A DNA stretch of 6,954 bases, taken from positions 1-6,954 of the forward strand of contig JAFYOK010000217.1 in assembly GCA_017560175.1 (NCBI GenBank), read 5' to 3'. Position 1 is the first letter of the stretch. The number at the start of each line of letters is the position of its first letter. Below the pieces are notes generated by a model that saw nothing but the letters and a program-made list of their open reading frames with translations, did not search any database and was not told the origin of the DNA. Made by a program: the position numbers and the translations under genes. Source of the stretch: Clostridia bacterium. Lineage in GTDB: Bacteria > Bacillota > Clostridia > Oscillospirales > Butyricicoccaceae. Positions 1-6,136 of the stretch are shown one piece after another.

Positions 1-1
1 C

Positions 2-718
2 AAGCTGCGCCCCTATACCGATTATCTCTATTTTCATCTGATGGGCGAGCCGCTGTGCCATCCCCATCTGGAAGAATTTCTTCATCTGGCCGGTGATACC
101 GGATTCAAAGTCATTCTGACCACCAACGGAACCCTGCTGCCCGTCCGACAGGAGATGCTGCTCAATGCTCCCGGCCTGCACAAAATCAATATTTCTCTCC
201 ACGCCTTCGAAGCCAACGATCTTGCTGTTCCTTTCGAAACTTACCTGGACGGCTGCTTCTCCTTCGGCAAAGCCGCGGAGGGCCGCAAGCTGGTCGTTTA
301 CCGCCTGTGGAACAGCGGCGGCGCCGACCTGCGCAACCGTGAGATCCTGGACCGTATGGAGCACTTCTTCCCCACACCCTGGACCGAAGAACGCCGCGGC
401 CCCCGTCTGGGCGAAAAGATCTATCTTGAATACGGCGACAAGTTTGAATGGCCTGATCTTTCGGCGCCCGACCACGGCGAGGCCACCTTCTGCTACGGTC
501 TGCGCGATCAACTGGGCGTATTGTGTGATGGTACAGTTGTTCCCTGCTGTCTTGACCATGAAGGCGATATCGCTCTGGGCAACCTGTTGGAGCAGGATAT
601 GGAAGAGATCCTGCAGAATCCCCGAGCCATTGCCATCTACGAAGGCTTTAAAGATCACAAAGCCCGGGAAGAACTCTGCCGCAAATGCGGCTATGCCCAC
701 ATGAAGTTCGGAATGTAA
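2..718 (+). CDS. Radical SAM protein with SPASM/twitch-like C-terminal Fe-S domain (5'-truncated by window edge)
   Basis: The frame is open from base 2, so the start lies outside the window; 238 residues are visible. The first internal Met (base 41) lies inside a conserved motif and is not the start. MGEPLCHP is the radical SAM strand-2 GEP motif, and VILTTNGTLL followed by INISLHAF are later barrel strands of the family. The N-terminal CxxxCxxC that binds the SAM-cleaving [4Fe-4S] cluster should lie just upstream. Near the C-terminus, a Cys (codon 491-493), a CDGTVVPCC segment (524-550) and a CRKC pair (677-688) resemble a SPASM/twitch auxiliary-cluster domain. The gene ends soon after CRKC, without the further Cys set of a full SPASM domain, so one auxiliary cluster is more likely than two. 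The substrate cannot be told from this sequence. The stop is 15 nt before rlmA with no terminator between, so the two are probably cotranscribed. Confidence 0.85.
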   Translation, partial: KLRPYTDYLYFHLMGEPLCHPHLEEFLHLAGDTGFKVILTTNGTLLPVRQEMLLNAPGLHKINISLHAFEANDLAVPFETYLDGCFSFGKAAEGRKLVVYRLWNSGGADLRNREILDRMEHFFPTPWTEERRGPRLGEKIYLEYGDKFEWPDLSAPDHGEATFCYGLRDQLGVLCDGTVVPCCLDHEGDIALGNLLEQDMEEILQNPRAIAIYEGFKDHKAREELCRKCGYAHMKFGM

Positions 719-720
719 TC

Positions 721-727
721 AAAGGAG
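721..727 (+). promoter_or_regulatory. Ribosome binding site of rlmA
   Basis: AAAGGAG lies 6 nt before the ATG at 734. It fixes the rlmA start and falls in the 15-nt gap after the radical SAM stop codon, as expected for a translationally separate second gene of an operon. Confidence 0.85.
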
Positions 728-733
728 ATCCTT

Positions 734-1576
734 ATGCAGACCTATCCTTCCCTTTTCATTTGCCCTATCTGCGGCAAGCCTTTGCTCCGTATGGAAAGCA
801 GTTATCGCTGCTGGGGCGGCCACAGCTTTGATATTGCAGCAGCCGGATACACTCATCTGCTGCCCGTCAATAAAATGAACTCCAAAAACCCCGGCGACGA
901 CAAAGCTATGGTCGCAGCACGCACTGCTTTCCTTGATGCCGGATATTATCGTCCTCTGCGTGATGCGCTCTGCCGCGCCGCCCTTGCCTGCTGCACCGAT
1001 CCCGAACAGAATTATACCCTCTTTGATTGCGGCTGCGGCGAAGGCTACTATACTGCCGGTATTGCCGAAGCGCTGCACCGGGCCGGACTGACCTTCCGCA
1101 TGGGCGGCATCGACATTTCCAAGCATGCCCTCCGCAAAGCAGCCAAGCGCCTGCCTGATGCCGAGTTTGCCGTTGCTTCGGCCTACGATCTGCCCATGAG
1201 CGATGGCTGCATCGATCTGCTCTTCAACGTATTCTCTCCCATGGCACGCGAAGAATTCCTGCGTGTCCTGTGCCCCGGCGGACATCTGATCTATGTCGTC
1301 CCTTCCGCCCGTCATCTGTGGGATATGAAAGCCCTGCTCTATAAAACACCCTATGAAAACGAGGCCGATCGCAAAGACTATGAAGGCTTTGTCCATGAAC
1401 AGACCATCGAAGTCCGCGAAACCATCTGCCTGCAGGGTTCCGATCATATCATGGCCCTCTTTGGCATGACCCCTTACGCCCACAAAACCCCCAAAGCCGG
1501 TATTGAACACCTGCAATCTCTCGACACCCTCGATACTGCCATCGGTTTCGATGTACACATCTACCGCAAAGCATAA
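734..1576 (+). CDS. rlmA: 23S rRNA (guanine-N1)-methyltransferase, RlmA/RrmA family
   Basis: 280 residues, close to the usual family length. The N-terminus has the RlmA zinc site: C10-x2-C13, C26 and H30. The family signature follows: GYTHLLPV at 38-45, then NPGDDKAMVAARTAFLDAGYY at 52-72, which differs little from the E. coli protein from memory. The SAM-binding Rossmann motif is LFDCGCGEGYY at 96-106, with the acidic GIDISKHA end of strand 2 at 125-132 and FNVFSPM at 164-170 as the active-site segment. Family members methylate N1 of G745 (Gram-negative) or G748 (TlrB type, linked to tylosin resistance) in helix 35 of 23S rRNA; which base is used here cannot be read from sequence. The ATG has an AAAGGAG 6 nt upstream. 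It is the second gene after the radical SAM gene and is closed by the hairpin at 1588-1619. Confidence 0.93.
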   Translation: MQTYPSLFICPICGKPLLRMESSYRCWGGHSFDIAAAGYTHLLPVNKMNSKNPGDDKAMVAARTAFLDAGYYRPLRDALCRAALACCTDPEQNYTLFDCGCGEGYYTAGIAEALHRAGLTFRMGGIDISKHALRKAAKRLPDAEFAVASAYDLPMSDGCIDLLFNVFSPMAREEFLRVLCPGGHLIYVVPSARHLWDMKALLYKTPYENEADRKDYEGFVHEQTIEVRETICLQGSDHIMALFGMTPYAHKTPKAGIEHLQSLDTLDTAIGFDVHIYRKA

Positions 1577-1587
1577 CAGAATACAGA

Positions 1588-1619
1588 AAGGCCTCCCTTT
1601 CGGGAGGCCTTATTTTTTT
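1588..1619 (+). terminator. Rho-independent terminator of the radical SAM-rlmA operon
   Basis: A perfect 10-bp stem (AAGGCCTCCC 1588-1597 with GGGAGGCCTT 1602-1611) has a TTTC loop and is followed by ATTTTTTT. It lies 11 nt after the rlmA stop. The convergent lipoprotein gene ends 2 nt beyond the T-tract. Read from the minus strand, the stem has a GAAA loop but only a weak TTTCTGTATT tail, so it is strong for rlmA and at best partial for the opposite gene. Confidence 0.93.
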
Positions 1620-1621
1620 AC

Positions 1622-2734
1622 TTACCAGGGAAGGAACAGATCTTCCGGCATTTCGGAACCATAAATCCGCTGGGTTCGCTCGTTCTGCAGGGCAGTGACA
1701 TCAAAGAGGATCTGCCGTTCGCCATCGTTCAGCGTGATCCAGGAATAGATATCTTCGCCCACATAGCCGGTAACCACTTCATGCTCAACATCCAACTGCT
1801 CCAATATGACCGATGCTGCCAGAACAAATCCAGACTGCGCCGCTTCTCCATTGACCAACGCACCATAGGCTGTATAACTGCTGCCCTTGCGCTGTTCACC
1901 GCCTGTTTCATTGACAACGCGCTGAGCGCTGTAATCATAGACGACATTCTCCATCAGCCAATCGGCCAACCCTTCCAGCTGCTCGTCCAGCCTGCCGGAA
2001 CGGCGCAAGGTTTCGGCTACTTCACCACCCTTGGCACGGATCTGTGCAGCCTTGGCCTGGTGGACTTCCGGCTCGTCAATATACTGGGGACAGATCTCCA
2101 GAATGGCTTTATCCTGACCCTCCGGGTAGAAATCAGCTGCTGCATAATCAAGACCCGGTGCATCGGCACCACAGTTGATCCACGCGGTATAGATCTCCTT
2201 CTGGATGTTCTCCTGCAGCTCTATACCATCTCCAACGCTGAAAACGCGCACTTCACCCATGGTGGTCAGCAATGCAGCCATACGGCTCTGCAGATCATAG
2301 GTACTGCGGATATCCATAATACTGCGCAGTTCGGCTGCTGTTCGTTTGTATTGGATGGAAACCGAAAGTTCGCGATAGGTCAGAACTCGGGTCTGGTCGA
2401 CCGTGATGGAAGATACACCGTAAATACCGATCGGCTCTGCCGTTGTGATCTCCTGAATGATCAACTTGAGGTCTGCCTCCAGGTCGCCGCTGTAGCGACC
2501 AACGCGGAAAACATCTTCTCCGCGCCCCAGGCCGACCATGTTGAGAATGGCACCCTTGAGGGTGTAATATCCATTGATGCCGCTGTCCTCGCCCTCTACA
2601 GGCAGGACGTTTTGTTTTTCACTGTGTATGGTTTCTGTATAATACTCGCCCGTGTTCCGATCACAGCCGGAGCAAAGCCCCAAAGCCATCAGCAGCATCA
2701 GGCTCAGGGCGGCGGTTTTGCATATTCTGTTCAT
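1622..2734 (-). CDS. Secreted lipoprotein with a degenerate (probably inactive) transglutaminase-like domain
   Basis: 370 residues. Residues 1-23 are a lipoprotein signal peptide (basic MNRICK, hydrophobic core, then CSG before lipidated Cys24), placing the protein on the outer face of the membrane. Residues about 25-230 match no family I recognise. Residues about 252-350 follow the bacterial transglutaminase-like pattern: ADWLMENVVYDYS (257-269), YTAYGALVNGEA (287-298), a helix to 312, VVTGY (320-324), YSW (330-332) and LFDVT (343-347). In active members the segment after NG reads roughly AVCxGYA; here it is AAQSGFV, so Gln300 replaces the nucleophilic Cys. The usual HAWN is YSWI, so Tyr330 replaces the catalytic His. 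Only Asp345 of the triad remains. The start is fixed by AAAGGGG (2740-2746) 5 nt upstream. It is a single gene with its own consensus promoter, divergent from trmB. A binding or scaffold role at the cell surface is inference. Confidence 0.8.
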   Translation of the reverse strand: MNRICKTAALSLMLLMALGLCSGCDRNTGEYYTETIHSEKQNVLPVEGEDSGINGYYTLKGAILNMVGLGRGEDVFRVGRYSGDLEADLKLIIQEITTAEPIGIYGVSSITVDQTRVLTYRELSVSIQYKRTAAELRSIMDIRSTYDLQSRMAALLTTMGEVRVFSVGDGIELQENIQKEIYTAWINCGADAPGLDYAAADFYPEGQDKAILEICPQYIDEPEVHQAKAAQIRAKGGEVAETLRRSGRLDEQLEGLADWLMENVVYDYSAQRVVNETGGEQRKGSSYTAYGALVNGEAAQSGFVLAASVILEQLDVEHEVVTGYVGEDIYSWITLNDGERQILFDVTALQNERTQRIYGSEMPEDLFLPW

Positions 2735-2765
2735 GGTTTCCCCTTTCCATGGTTGCTATGGTTAG

Positions 2766-2794
2766 ATTATAAAATCCCCCTCTCCTTTCGTCAA
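2766..2794 (-). promoter_or_regulatory. Sigma-A promoter of the lipoprotein gene
   Basis: On the minus strand there is TTGACG (2794-2789), a 17-nt spacer (2788-2772) and a perfect TATAAT (2771-2766). This places transcription start near 2759, about 25 nt before the ATG. Near-consensus boxes and ideal spacing suggest strong constitutive transcription. The -35 box lies 8 bp from the trmB -35 box on the other strand. Confidence 0.85.
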
Positions 2795-2802
2795 GTGAGG
2801 GA

Positions 2803-2831
2803 TTGATTTCACCGCCCTTTACCAGTATAAT
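2803..2831 (+). promoter_or_regulatory. Sigma-A promoter of trmB
   Basis: TTGATT (2803-2808), a 17-nt spacer and a perfect TATAAT (2826-2831). Start is expected near 2838, giving a leader of about 45 nt before the ATG at 2883. It is arranged back to back with the lipoprotein promoter. Confidence 0.82.
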
Positions 2832-2857
2832 AAAATAGATTTGATATCAAATATTTT
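2832..2857. promoter_or_regulatory. Palindrome at the predicted trmB transcription start (possible operator)
   Basis: ATTTGATATCAAAT at 2839-2852 is a perfect 14-bp palindrome. It starts at about +1 of the predicted trmB transcript, directly behind the -10 box. Flanking AAAATA (2832-2837) and TATTTT (2852-2857) are also complementary, with a 2-nt offset. The position suits a repressor site, but AT-rich palindromes arise by chance and no regulator is encoded nearby. Confidence 0.3.
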
Positions 2858-2882
2858 CTATAGAAATGGTGAGATAAAGTTT

Positions 2883-3527
2883 ATGAGAATGCGCAGAAAA
2901 AAGAATCTGGACGCTCGTCTCGAGCAGGTTTCGGCCCTCAATATGCTGACACCCGCCGACCATAAGGGCAACTGGCGCGCCCTCTTCGGCAAGGATGAAA
3001 ATGCTCAGCTCCATCTGGAGATCGGCTGCGGCAAGGGTGATTTCATCGTTGGCAATGCTCTGAAGAATCCCGATATCTGCTATGTCGCCGTCGAACGCGA
3101 ACCCAATGTCATCCTGCTGGCCATGGAAAAGGCCCAGGCTGCCGGCGTTGAGAATGTTCGCTTCATCGATGCCGATGCCGCTACCCTGACCGATGTATTT
3201 GCCGCCGACGAAGTCGACCGCATCTACCTCAACTTCTCCGATCCCTGGCCTCCCAAGAAGCGCCACAAGCGCCGCCTGACCCACGAAAACTACCTCAAGG
3301 TCTATGACCAGTTCCTCAAGAAGGAAGGCGAGATCCATCAGAAGACCGACAATACCGGCCTCTTTGAGTTCTCTCTCTGCTCCTTCTCCCAGTTCGGCTA
3401 TATCCTCTATGATGTTACCTTCAACCTCCATGCCACCGACTTTGATAACATCATGACCGAATATGAGCGCAACTTTACCGAAAAGGGCATGAACATCTAC
3501 CGCTGCGTTGCACGCAAGGTAAAATAA
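2883..3527 (+). CDS. trmB: tRNA (guanine46-N7)-methyltransferase TrmB
   Basis: 214 residues, normal for the family. It transfers a methyl group from SAM to N7 of G46 in the tRNA variable loop. Visible motifs are a basic N-terminus (RMRRKKN), the SAM-binding LHLEIGCGKGDF at 43-54, AVERE at 69-73 ending strand 2, the TrmB hallmark NFSDPWPPKKRHKRRLT at 117-133 with the tRNA-contacting basic cluster, KTDN at 154-157, and IMTEYE near 190-195. The start at 2883 is chosen because GGTGAG (2868-2873) lies 9 nt upstream and MRMRRKKN matches the usual family N-terminus. The frame extends to a TTG at 2841, but that codon lies at the predicted transcription start and has no ribosome binding site. It is monocistronic, with its own promoter and terminator. 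Confidence 0.95.
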   Translation: MRMRRKKNLDARLEQVSALNMLTPADHKGNWRALFGKDENAQLHLEIGCGKGDFIVGNALKNPDICYVAVEREPNVILLAMEKAQAAGVENVRFIDADAATLTDVFAADEVDRIYLNFSDPWPPKKRHKRRLTHENYLKVYDQFLKKEGEIHQKTDNTGLFEFSLCSFSQFGYILYDVTFNLHATDFDNIMTEYERNFTEKGMNIYRCVARKVK

Positions 3528-3540
3528 CACAAAGCTGCAA

Positions 3541-3584
3541 AAAAGGCTTCGTCACCAGACGAAGCCTTTTCTTTTTTATTTTTC
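3541..3584. terminator. Bidirectional rho-independent terminator (trmB on +, deacylase/VOC remnant on -)
   Basis: A perfect 13-bp stem (AAAAGGCTTCGTC 3541-3553 with GACGAAGCCTTTT 3558-3570) has a 4-nt ACCA loop. On + it is followed by CTTTTTTATTTTT, 13 nt after the trmB stop. On - it ends in TTTT plus TT, 5 nt after the stop of the VOC-like remnant. It should therefore end transcripts from both sides. Confidence 0.93.
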
Positions 3585-3677
3585 ACAGAAGAACTCGACC
3601 TCTTCCCCACAGGGGCCGACGCAGAATGCGATACGGATGGGGAACGGCGGCCGGGATGCGATGCAGACATCCTTTCT
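3576..3677 (-). pseudogene. 3' remnant of a glyoxalase/VOC-family gene
   Basis: Directly after the deacylase stop (3678-3680), in the same frame, 33 sense codons run to TAA at 3576-3578. The last 19 residues read RIAFCVGPCGEEVEFFCEK. That has the form of the C-terminal strand pair of VOC (glyoxalase/bleomycin-resistance fold) proteins, RxAFxxGPxGExIEF, where the Glu of the final strand is commonly a metal ligand. No start codon with a ribosome binding site precedes it, and about 100 upstream residues of a VOC domain are missing. The terminator hairpin follows 5 nt after the stop, as expected for the true end of a gene. The likely history is deletion of most of a VOC gene that once followed the deacylase. 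The match is from pattern recall over a short stretch. Confidence 0.5.
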
Positions 3678-5282
3678 TTACTTGCTGCGCTTGAGCACGC
3701 GGCCATTCTTGATGCCGGTAAAGGCATTATGACGGACAGCCACCTTACCGTTGACGATGACATATTCAATACCTTCATTTTTACGGAAGGGATGGACATA
3801 ATCGGAATTGGCCTTAAGGCCTGCATAATCGAAGATACACACATCGGCAGCCATACCTGCCTTGAGCAGACCTACGCCCTCCAGATGAGCTACCTGTGCA
3901 GGCAGAGCGGTGATGCGGCGGATCGACTCCTCAACGGGCAGCAGATCATGGTCACGGATCAGTTCCAGACGGCGGATCATGGTCGACGTGCCTCTGGGAT
4001 GGCCGCCGCCCTGCTTCTCTGTGTCATAGTGTGCGGTATAGTCGGAAGAGTCGCAGCCGCCCATAACACGGGGATGGGAAATGATACGCAGCATGTCACT
4101 CTCATTCTGCGAGAAGTAGTTGCACTGAACAACACCGTTGTTGGCAATAATAATGTCGCAGATGGTATCAAAGGGATGTTTACCCTCGGTTTCGGCAATT
4201 TCTGCAATATAACGACCGACATACTGGGGTGTCATATAAGCGCCTGTAATCAGAATACCTTCATAGCCCGCACCATAGATGTTGCTCTCGAACTCCTCGT
4301 AGTCTTCAAAAACACAGCGCTCCATTTCTTTGCGCAGCGCAGGATCTTTCATGCGTTCCACCAGTTTATCATTGCCGCCTTCAGCAAACTTGGGCGGGAT
4401 CTGGCTGGTCAGCGAAGTGGCGCTGGCAAGATAAGGATACTGCTCGGCCCATACTGTGATGCCCTGGGCATTGTGGTCATCGATGATTTTGAGCATATTG
4501 ACCGATTCACCCTCGTACTGCTTACCCTTGACCTTCAGATGGGAGATAACGACAGGAATGCCCGACTGCTTGCCGATCTCAATGGCCTCCAGCATGGCTT
4601 CCTTGACCTTGCAGCCTTCACCGCGGATATGGGATGTATAGTTGCCGCCGTAACTGTGGGCAACCTTGGCCAGCTCGACCAGTTCTTTTGTACCGGCATA
4701 GATGGAGGGGGCATAGATCAGACCCGTGGAAAAACCAAGGAATCCGGCTTCCATAGCCTCAGCCATCAGTTTTTTCATGGCTTCGGTCTCTTCTTCGTTG
4801 GCATCGCCCATCTTGAAACCCATGACAGCACCGCGGATATTGCCCTGGGATGCATAGAAGCCATAGTTGGTGCCCAGTTCCTGCTGTTCGACCGCTTTCA
4901 TAAAGGTGGCAAAGGTCGCACACTTCTCTTCGAACTCTTTGACCTTTTCTTCGCCGTAACGCTGACGGATGCCCTCATAAAGGTTGGGATAGGCAGGTAC
5001 AGGACCTGTACCGCACTGACCGGCCAGCTGGGTGGTAATGCCCTGCTCCAGCATATTATAGCCATCGGGTCCCAGCAGGATCTCCTGGTCGGAATGGCTG
5101 TGGCTGTCGATAAAACCGGGAGAAACCATCAGACCTGCGGCATCGATGACTTCTGTCCCTTCTCCGTCGATGGTGGAAGCGATTTCTGCAATGACACCAT
5201 CCTTGATGGCAACATCTCCCTTAAAAGGCTTTTCGCCGCTTCCGTCGACGATAAGGCCATTTTTAATGAGCAGATCAAACAT
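3678..5282 (-). CDS. D-aminoacylase / N-acyl-D-amino-acid deacylase (amidohydrolase superfamily)
   Basis: 534 residues, slightly above the roughly 480-530 usual for the family. It is predicted to hydrolyse N-acyl-D-amino acids to a carboxylate and a free D-amino acid in the cytoplasm; no signal peptide is seen. A small beta domain at both ends (1-55 and about 470-534) brackets the TIM barrel. Metal and catalytic positions match the family: GFIDSHSHSD at 56-65 (H61, H63), the bridging Cys in GQCG (C90), SHIRGEG (H218), ISHLKVKG (H248), and the catalytic Asp in GGCDSSD (D411) followed by the substrate loop GGGHPRGTST at 425-434. The start has AAAGGAG (5293-5299) 10 nt upstream, and MFDLLIKNG is the usual family N-terminus. 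It lies 219 nt downstream of ribU and may be cotranscribed with it. Acyl group and amino-acid preference cannot be inferred. A related N-acyl-D-Glu or D-Asp deacylase is the main alternative. Confidence 0.88.
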   Translation of the reverse strand: MFDLLIKNGLIVDGSGEKPFKGDVAIKDGVIAEIASTIDGEGTEVIDAAGLMVSPGFIDSHSHSDQEILLGPDGYNMLEQGITTQLAGQCGTGPVPAYPNLYEGIRQRYGEEKVKEFEEKCATFATFMKAVEQQELGTNYGFYASQGNIRGAVMGFKMGDANEEETEAMKKLMAEAMEAGFLGFSTGLIYAPSIYAGTKELVELAKVAHSYGGNYTSHIRGEGCKVKEAMLEAIEIGKQSGIPVVISHLKVKGKQYEGESVNMLKIIDDHNAQGITVWAEQYPYLASATSLTSQIPPKFAEGGNDKLVERMKDPALRKEMERCVFEDYEEFESNIYGAGYEGILITGAYMTPQYVGRYIAEIAETEGKHPFDTICDIIIANNGVVQCNYFSQNESDMLRIISHPRVMGGCDSSDYTAHYDTEKQGGGHPRGTSTMIRRLELIRDHDLLPVEESIRRITALPAQVAHLEGVGLLKAGMAADVCIFDYAGLKANSDYVHPFRKNEGIEYVIVNGKVAVRHNAFTGIKNGRVLKRSK

Positions 5283-5292
5283 AAATCATGTA

Positions 5293-5299
5293 CTCCTTT
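5293..5299 (-). promoter_or_regulatory. Ribosome binding site of the deacylase gene
   Basis: AAAGGAG is followed by TAC, an out-of-frame ATG (5287-5289) and the true ATG (5280-5282, 10-nt spacing). The first ATG is only 3 nt from the site and opens a 4-codon frame (MIYV) whose TGA overlaps the deacylase start region, so ribosomes should prefer the second ATG. Confidence 0.7.
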
Positions 5300-5318
5300 C
5301 CAAGTTGCAGATAGCAAA

Positions 5319-5490
5319 GCAGGGGCCGAGAAACTCGACCCCTGCAAATTTTATCCTCTTCCCCGAAGAACAGGGCTGTTCCCCACAAAATCTGCGATTT
5401 TGCAGGGACCCCATTTGATTTTATAGATTTCGGGCGGCAATGCCTTCCGAAATCGACGCCGAACTGTCGGCGCGGCACAGAAGTGCCGTC
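5319..5490. other. Hairpin-rich intergenic element between ribU and the deacylase gene
   Basis: Six inverted repeats are packed in 172 nt. They are 5319-5330/5334-5345 (12 bp with one wobble, 3-nt loop); GAACAG/CTGTTC at 5368-5381; CAAAATC/GATTTTG at 5386-5402, extendable on the minus strand to about 12 bp with two G-U pairs; GATTTCGG/CCGAAATC at 5426-5454; CGCCGA/TCGGCG at 5457-5472; and CGGCAC/GTGCCG at 5473-5488. None is followed by a convincing T-tract on the minus strand; the 5319-5345 hairpin has only TTT. No ORF here is convincing. It could be a dispersed palindromic repeat, a structured leader of the deacylase transcript, or an RNA-processing spacer. I recognise no named RNA family. 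Confidence 0.5.
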
Positions 5491-5501
5491 AAGGGTGTTA
5501 T

Positions 5502-6092
5502 TTATCTTCCGCGCAGAATAGGCGCGACTTTTTTATAAATCAAAAAACATACACTTGTGACCAACATGCCCTTGAGCAATGTGAACGGCAGGTTAAAGAT
5601 GAGCAGCGCATCCCACAGATCGTCTACCACCGGAAGGATGAGGTTATAGGCCTCCAGAATACCTTCCATAGGCATAAAAGCCGTATATACAGGATAGACA
5701 ATATAATAGTTGGTCAGAAGGCCGATGCCTGCCATGGCACAGCTGCCGATGACCGCACCGATCAGCGCGCCCTTGCGGGATTTGCTGCGCAGATAGAACA
5801 GACCGGCTGTACCGACAAAGGCCGCACCCAGCAGGAAGTTGGACAGCTCGCCAACACCGCCGGTGTCGCTCTTGAGCAGATGCAGCAGATTCTTGACCAG
5901 GACTACGCCAATGCCGGCACCGGGACCAAGAGCATAGGCTGTGACCAGCGCCGGAAGTTCCGAAATATCCAGCTTGATGAAGGGCGGCATAAAGGGTACG
6001 CTGAACTCAAAGAGCATCAGCACATAGGATACCGCTGCCATCACGGCCACCGTCACCATGGTTCGAACAGACAGTTTTCTTTTGTTTTTCAT
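5502..6092 (-). CDS. ribU: ECF transporter riboflavin-specific S component RibU
   Basis: 196 residues, highly hydrophobic, with about six membrane segments (roughly 10-30, 45-57, 59-72, 86-101, 108-130 and 165-187), as in ECF S components. RibU-like motifs are PFMPPFIKLDISELPALV at 33-50, where loop 1 enters the second helix, VKNLLHLL at 66-73 and GVGELSNFLLGA at 79-90. It binds riboflavin outside the cell and works with the shared ECF energising module (EcfA, EcfA', EcfT), which is not in this window. The assignment is reinforced by the FMN riboswitch 45 nt upstream. The start is set by AAGGAG (6097-6102) 4 nt before the ATG. No clear terminator follows, so the transcript may continue into the deacylase gene. 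Confidence 0.93.
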   Translation of the reverse strand: MKNKRKLSVRTMVTVAVMAAVSYVLMLFEFSVPFMPPFIKLDISELPALVTAYALGPGAGIGVVLVKNLLHLLKSDTGGVGELSNFLLGAAFVGTAGLFYLRSKSRKGALIGAVIGSCAMAGIGLLTNYYIVYPVYTAFMPMEGILEAYNLILPVVDDLWDALLIFNLPFTLLKGMLVTSVCFLIYKKVAPILRGR

Positions 6093-6095
6093 GTT

Positions 6096-6111
6096 TCTCC
6101 TTAGAGATATG
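6096..6111 (-). promoter_or_regulatory. ribU Shine-Dalgarno with sequestering hairpin
   Basis: On the minus strand the Shine-Dalgarno lies in TCTC-TAAG-GAGA, a 4-bp hairpin (6107-6104 with 6099-6096) that pairs its GAG. The neighbouring CATATCT (6111-6105) can instead pair perfectly with AGATATG (6141-6135), which overlaps the 3' strand of riboswitch stem P1. Forming that 7-bp pairing opens the sequestering hairpin. Confidence 0.55.
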
Positions 6112-6136
6112 CGTTGGATTCAGCTTGCGCTCGTCA

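Noticed and set aside
719..1558. 279-codon minus-strand frame opposite rlmA
   Set aside because: Shadow of rlmA, which has the zinc site, SAM motif and ribosome binding site. The antisense frame shows no recognisable motif.
1781..2806. 341-codon plus-strand frame opposite the lipoprotein gene
   Set aside because: The minus-strand gene has a signal peptide, ribosome binding site and promoter; this frame has none and runs into the promoter region.
2841..2882. Upstream TTG start that would lengthen TrmB by 14 residues
   Set aside because: The TTG lies at the predicted transcription start, within a palindrome and without a ribosome binding site. ATG 2883 has GGTGAG at good spacing and gives the usual family N-terminus.
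2847..3530. 227-codon minus-strand frame opposite trmB
   Set aside because: Antisense shadow of trmB, spanning its start and stop without any ribosome binding site or family motif.
3576..3680. Programmed stop-codon read-through extending the deacylase by 33 residues
   Set aside because: The VOC-like tail is in frame, but the deacylase is already full length and TAA is the least leaky stop. A gene remnant explains the tail more simply.
5420..5425. TATAAA on the minus strand as a -10 box for the deacylase gene
   Set aside because: No acceptable -35 hexamer exists 16-19 nt upstream, and the sequence there is part of a hairpin.
3729..5426. Long open frame of 565 codons on the + strand opposite the deacylase gene
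   Set aside because: It lies antisense to a gene with all family motifs, has no ribosome binding site and reads as low-complexity hydrophobic sequence. It arises from the codon usage of the real gene.
5275..5478. 67-codon minus-strand frame ending in MIYV over the deacylase start
   Set aside because: It crosses the hairpin cluster, has no ribosome binding site at its start and has no protein-like pattern.
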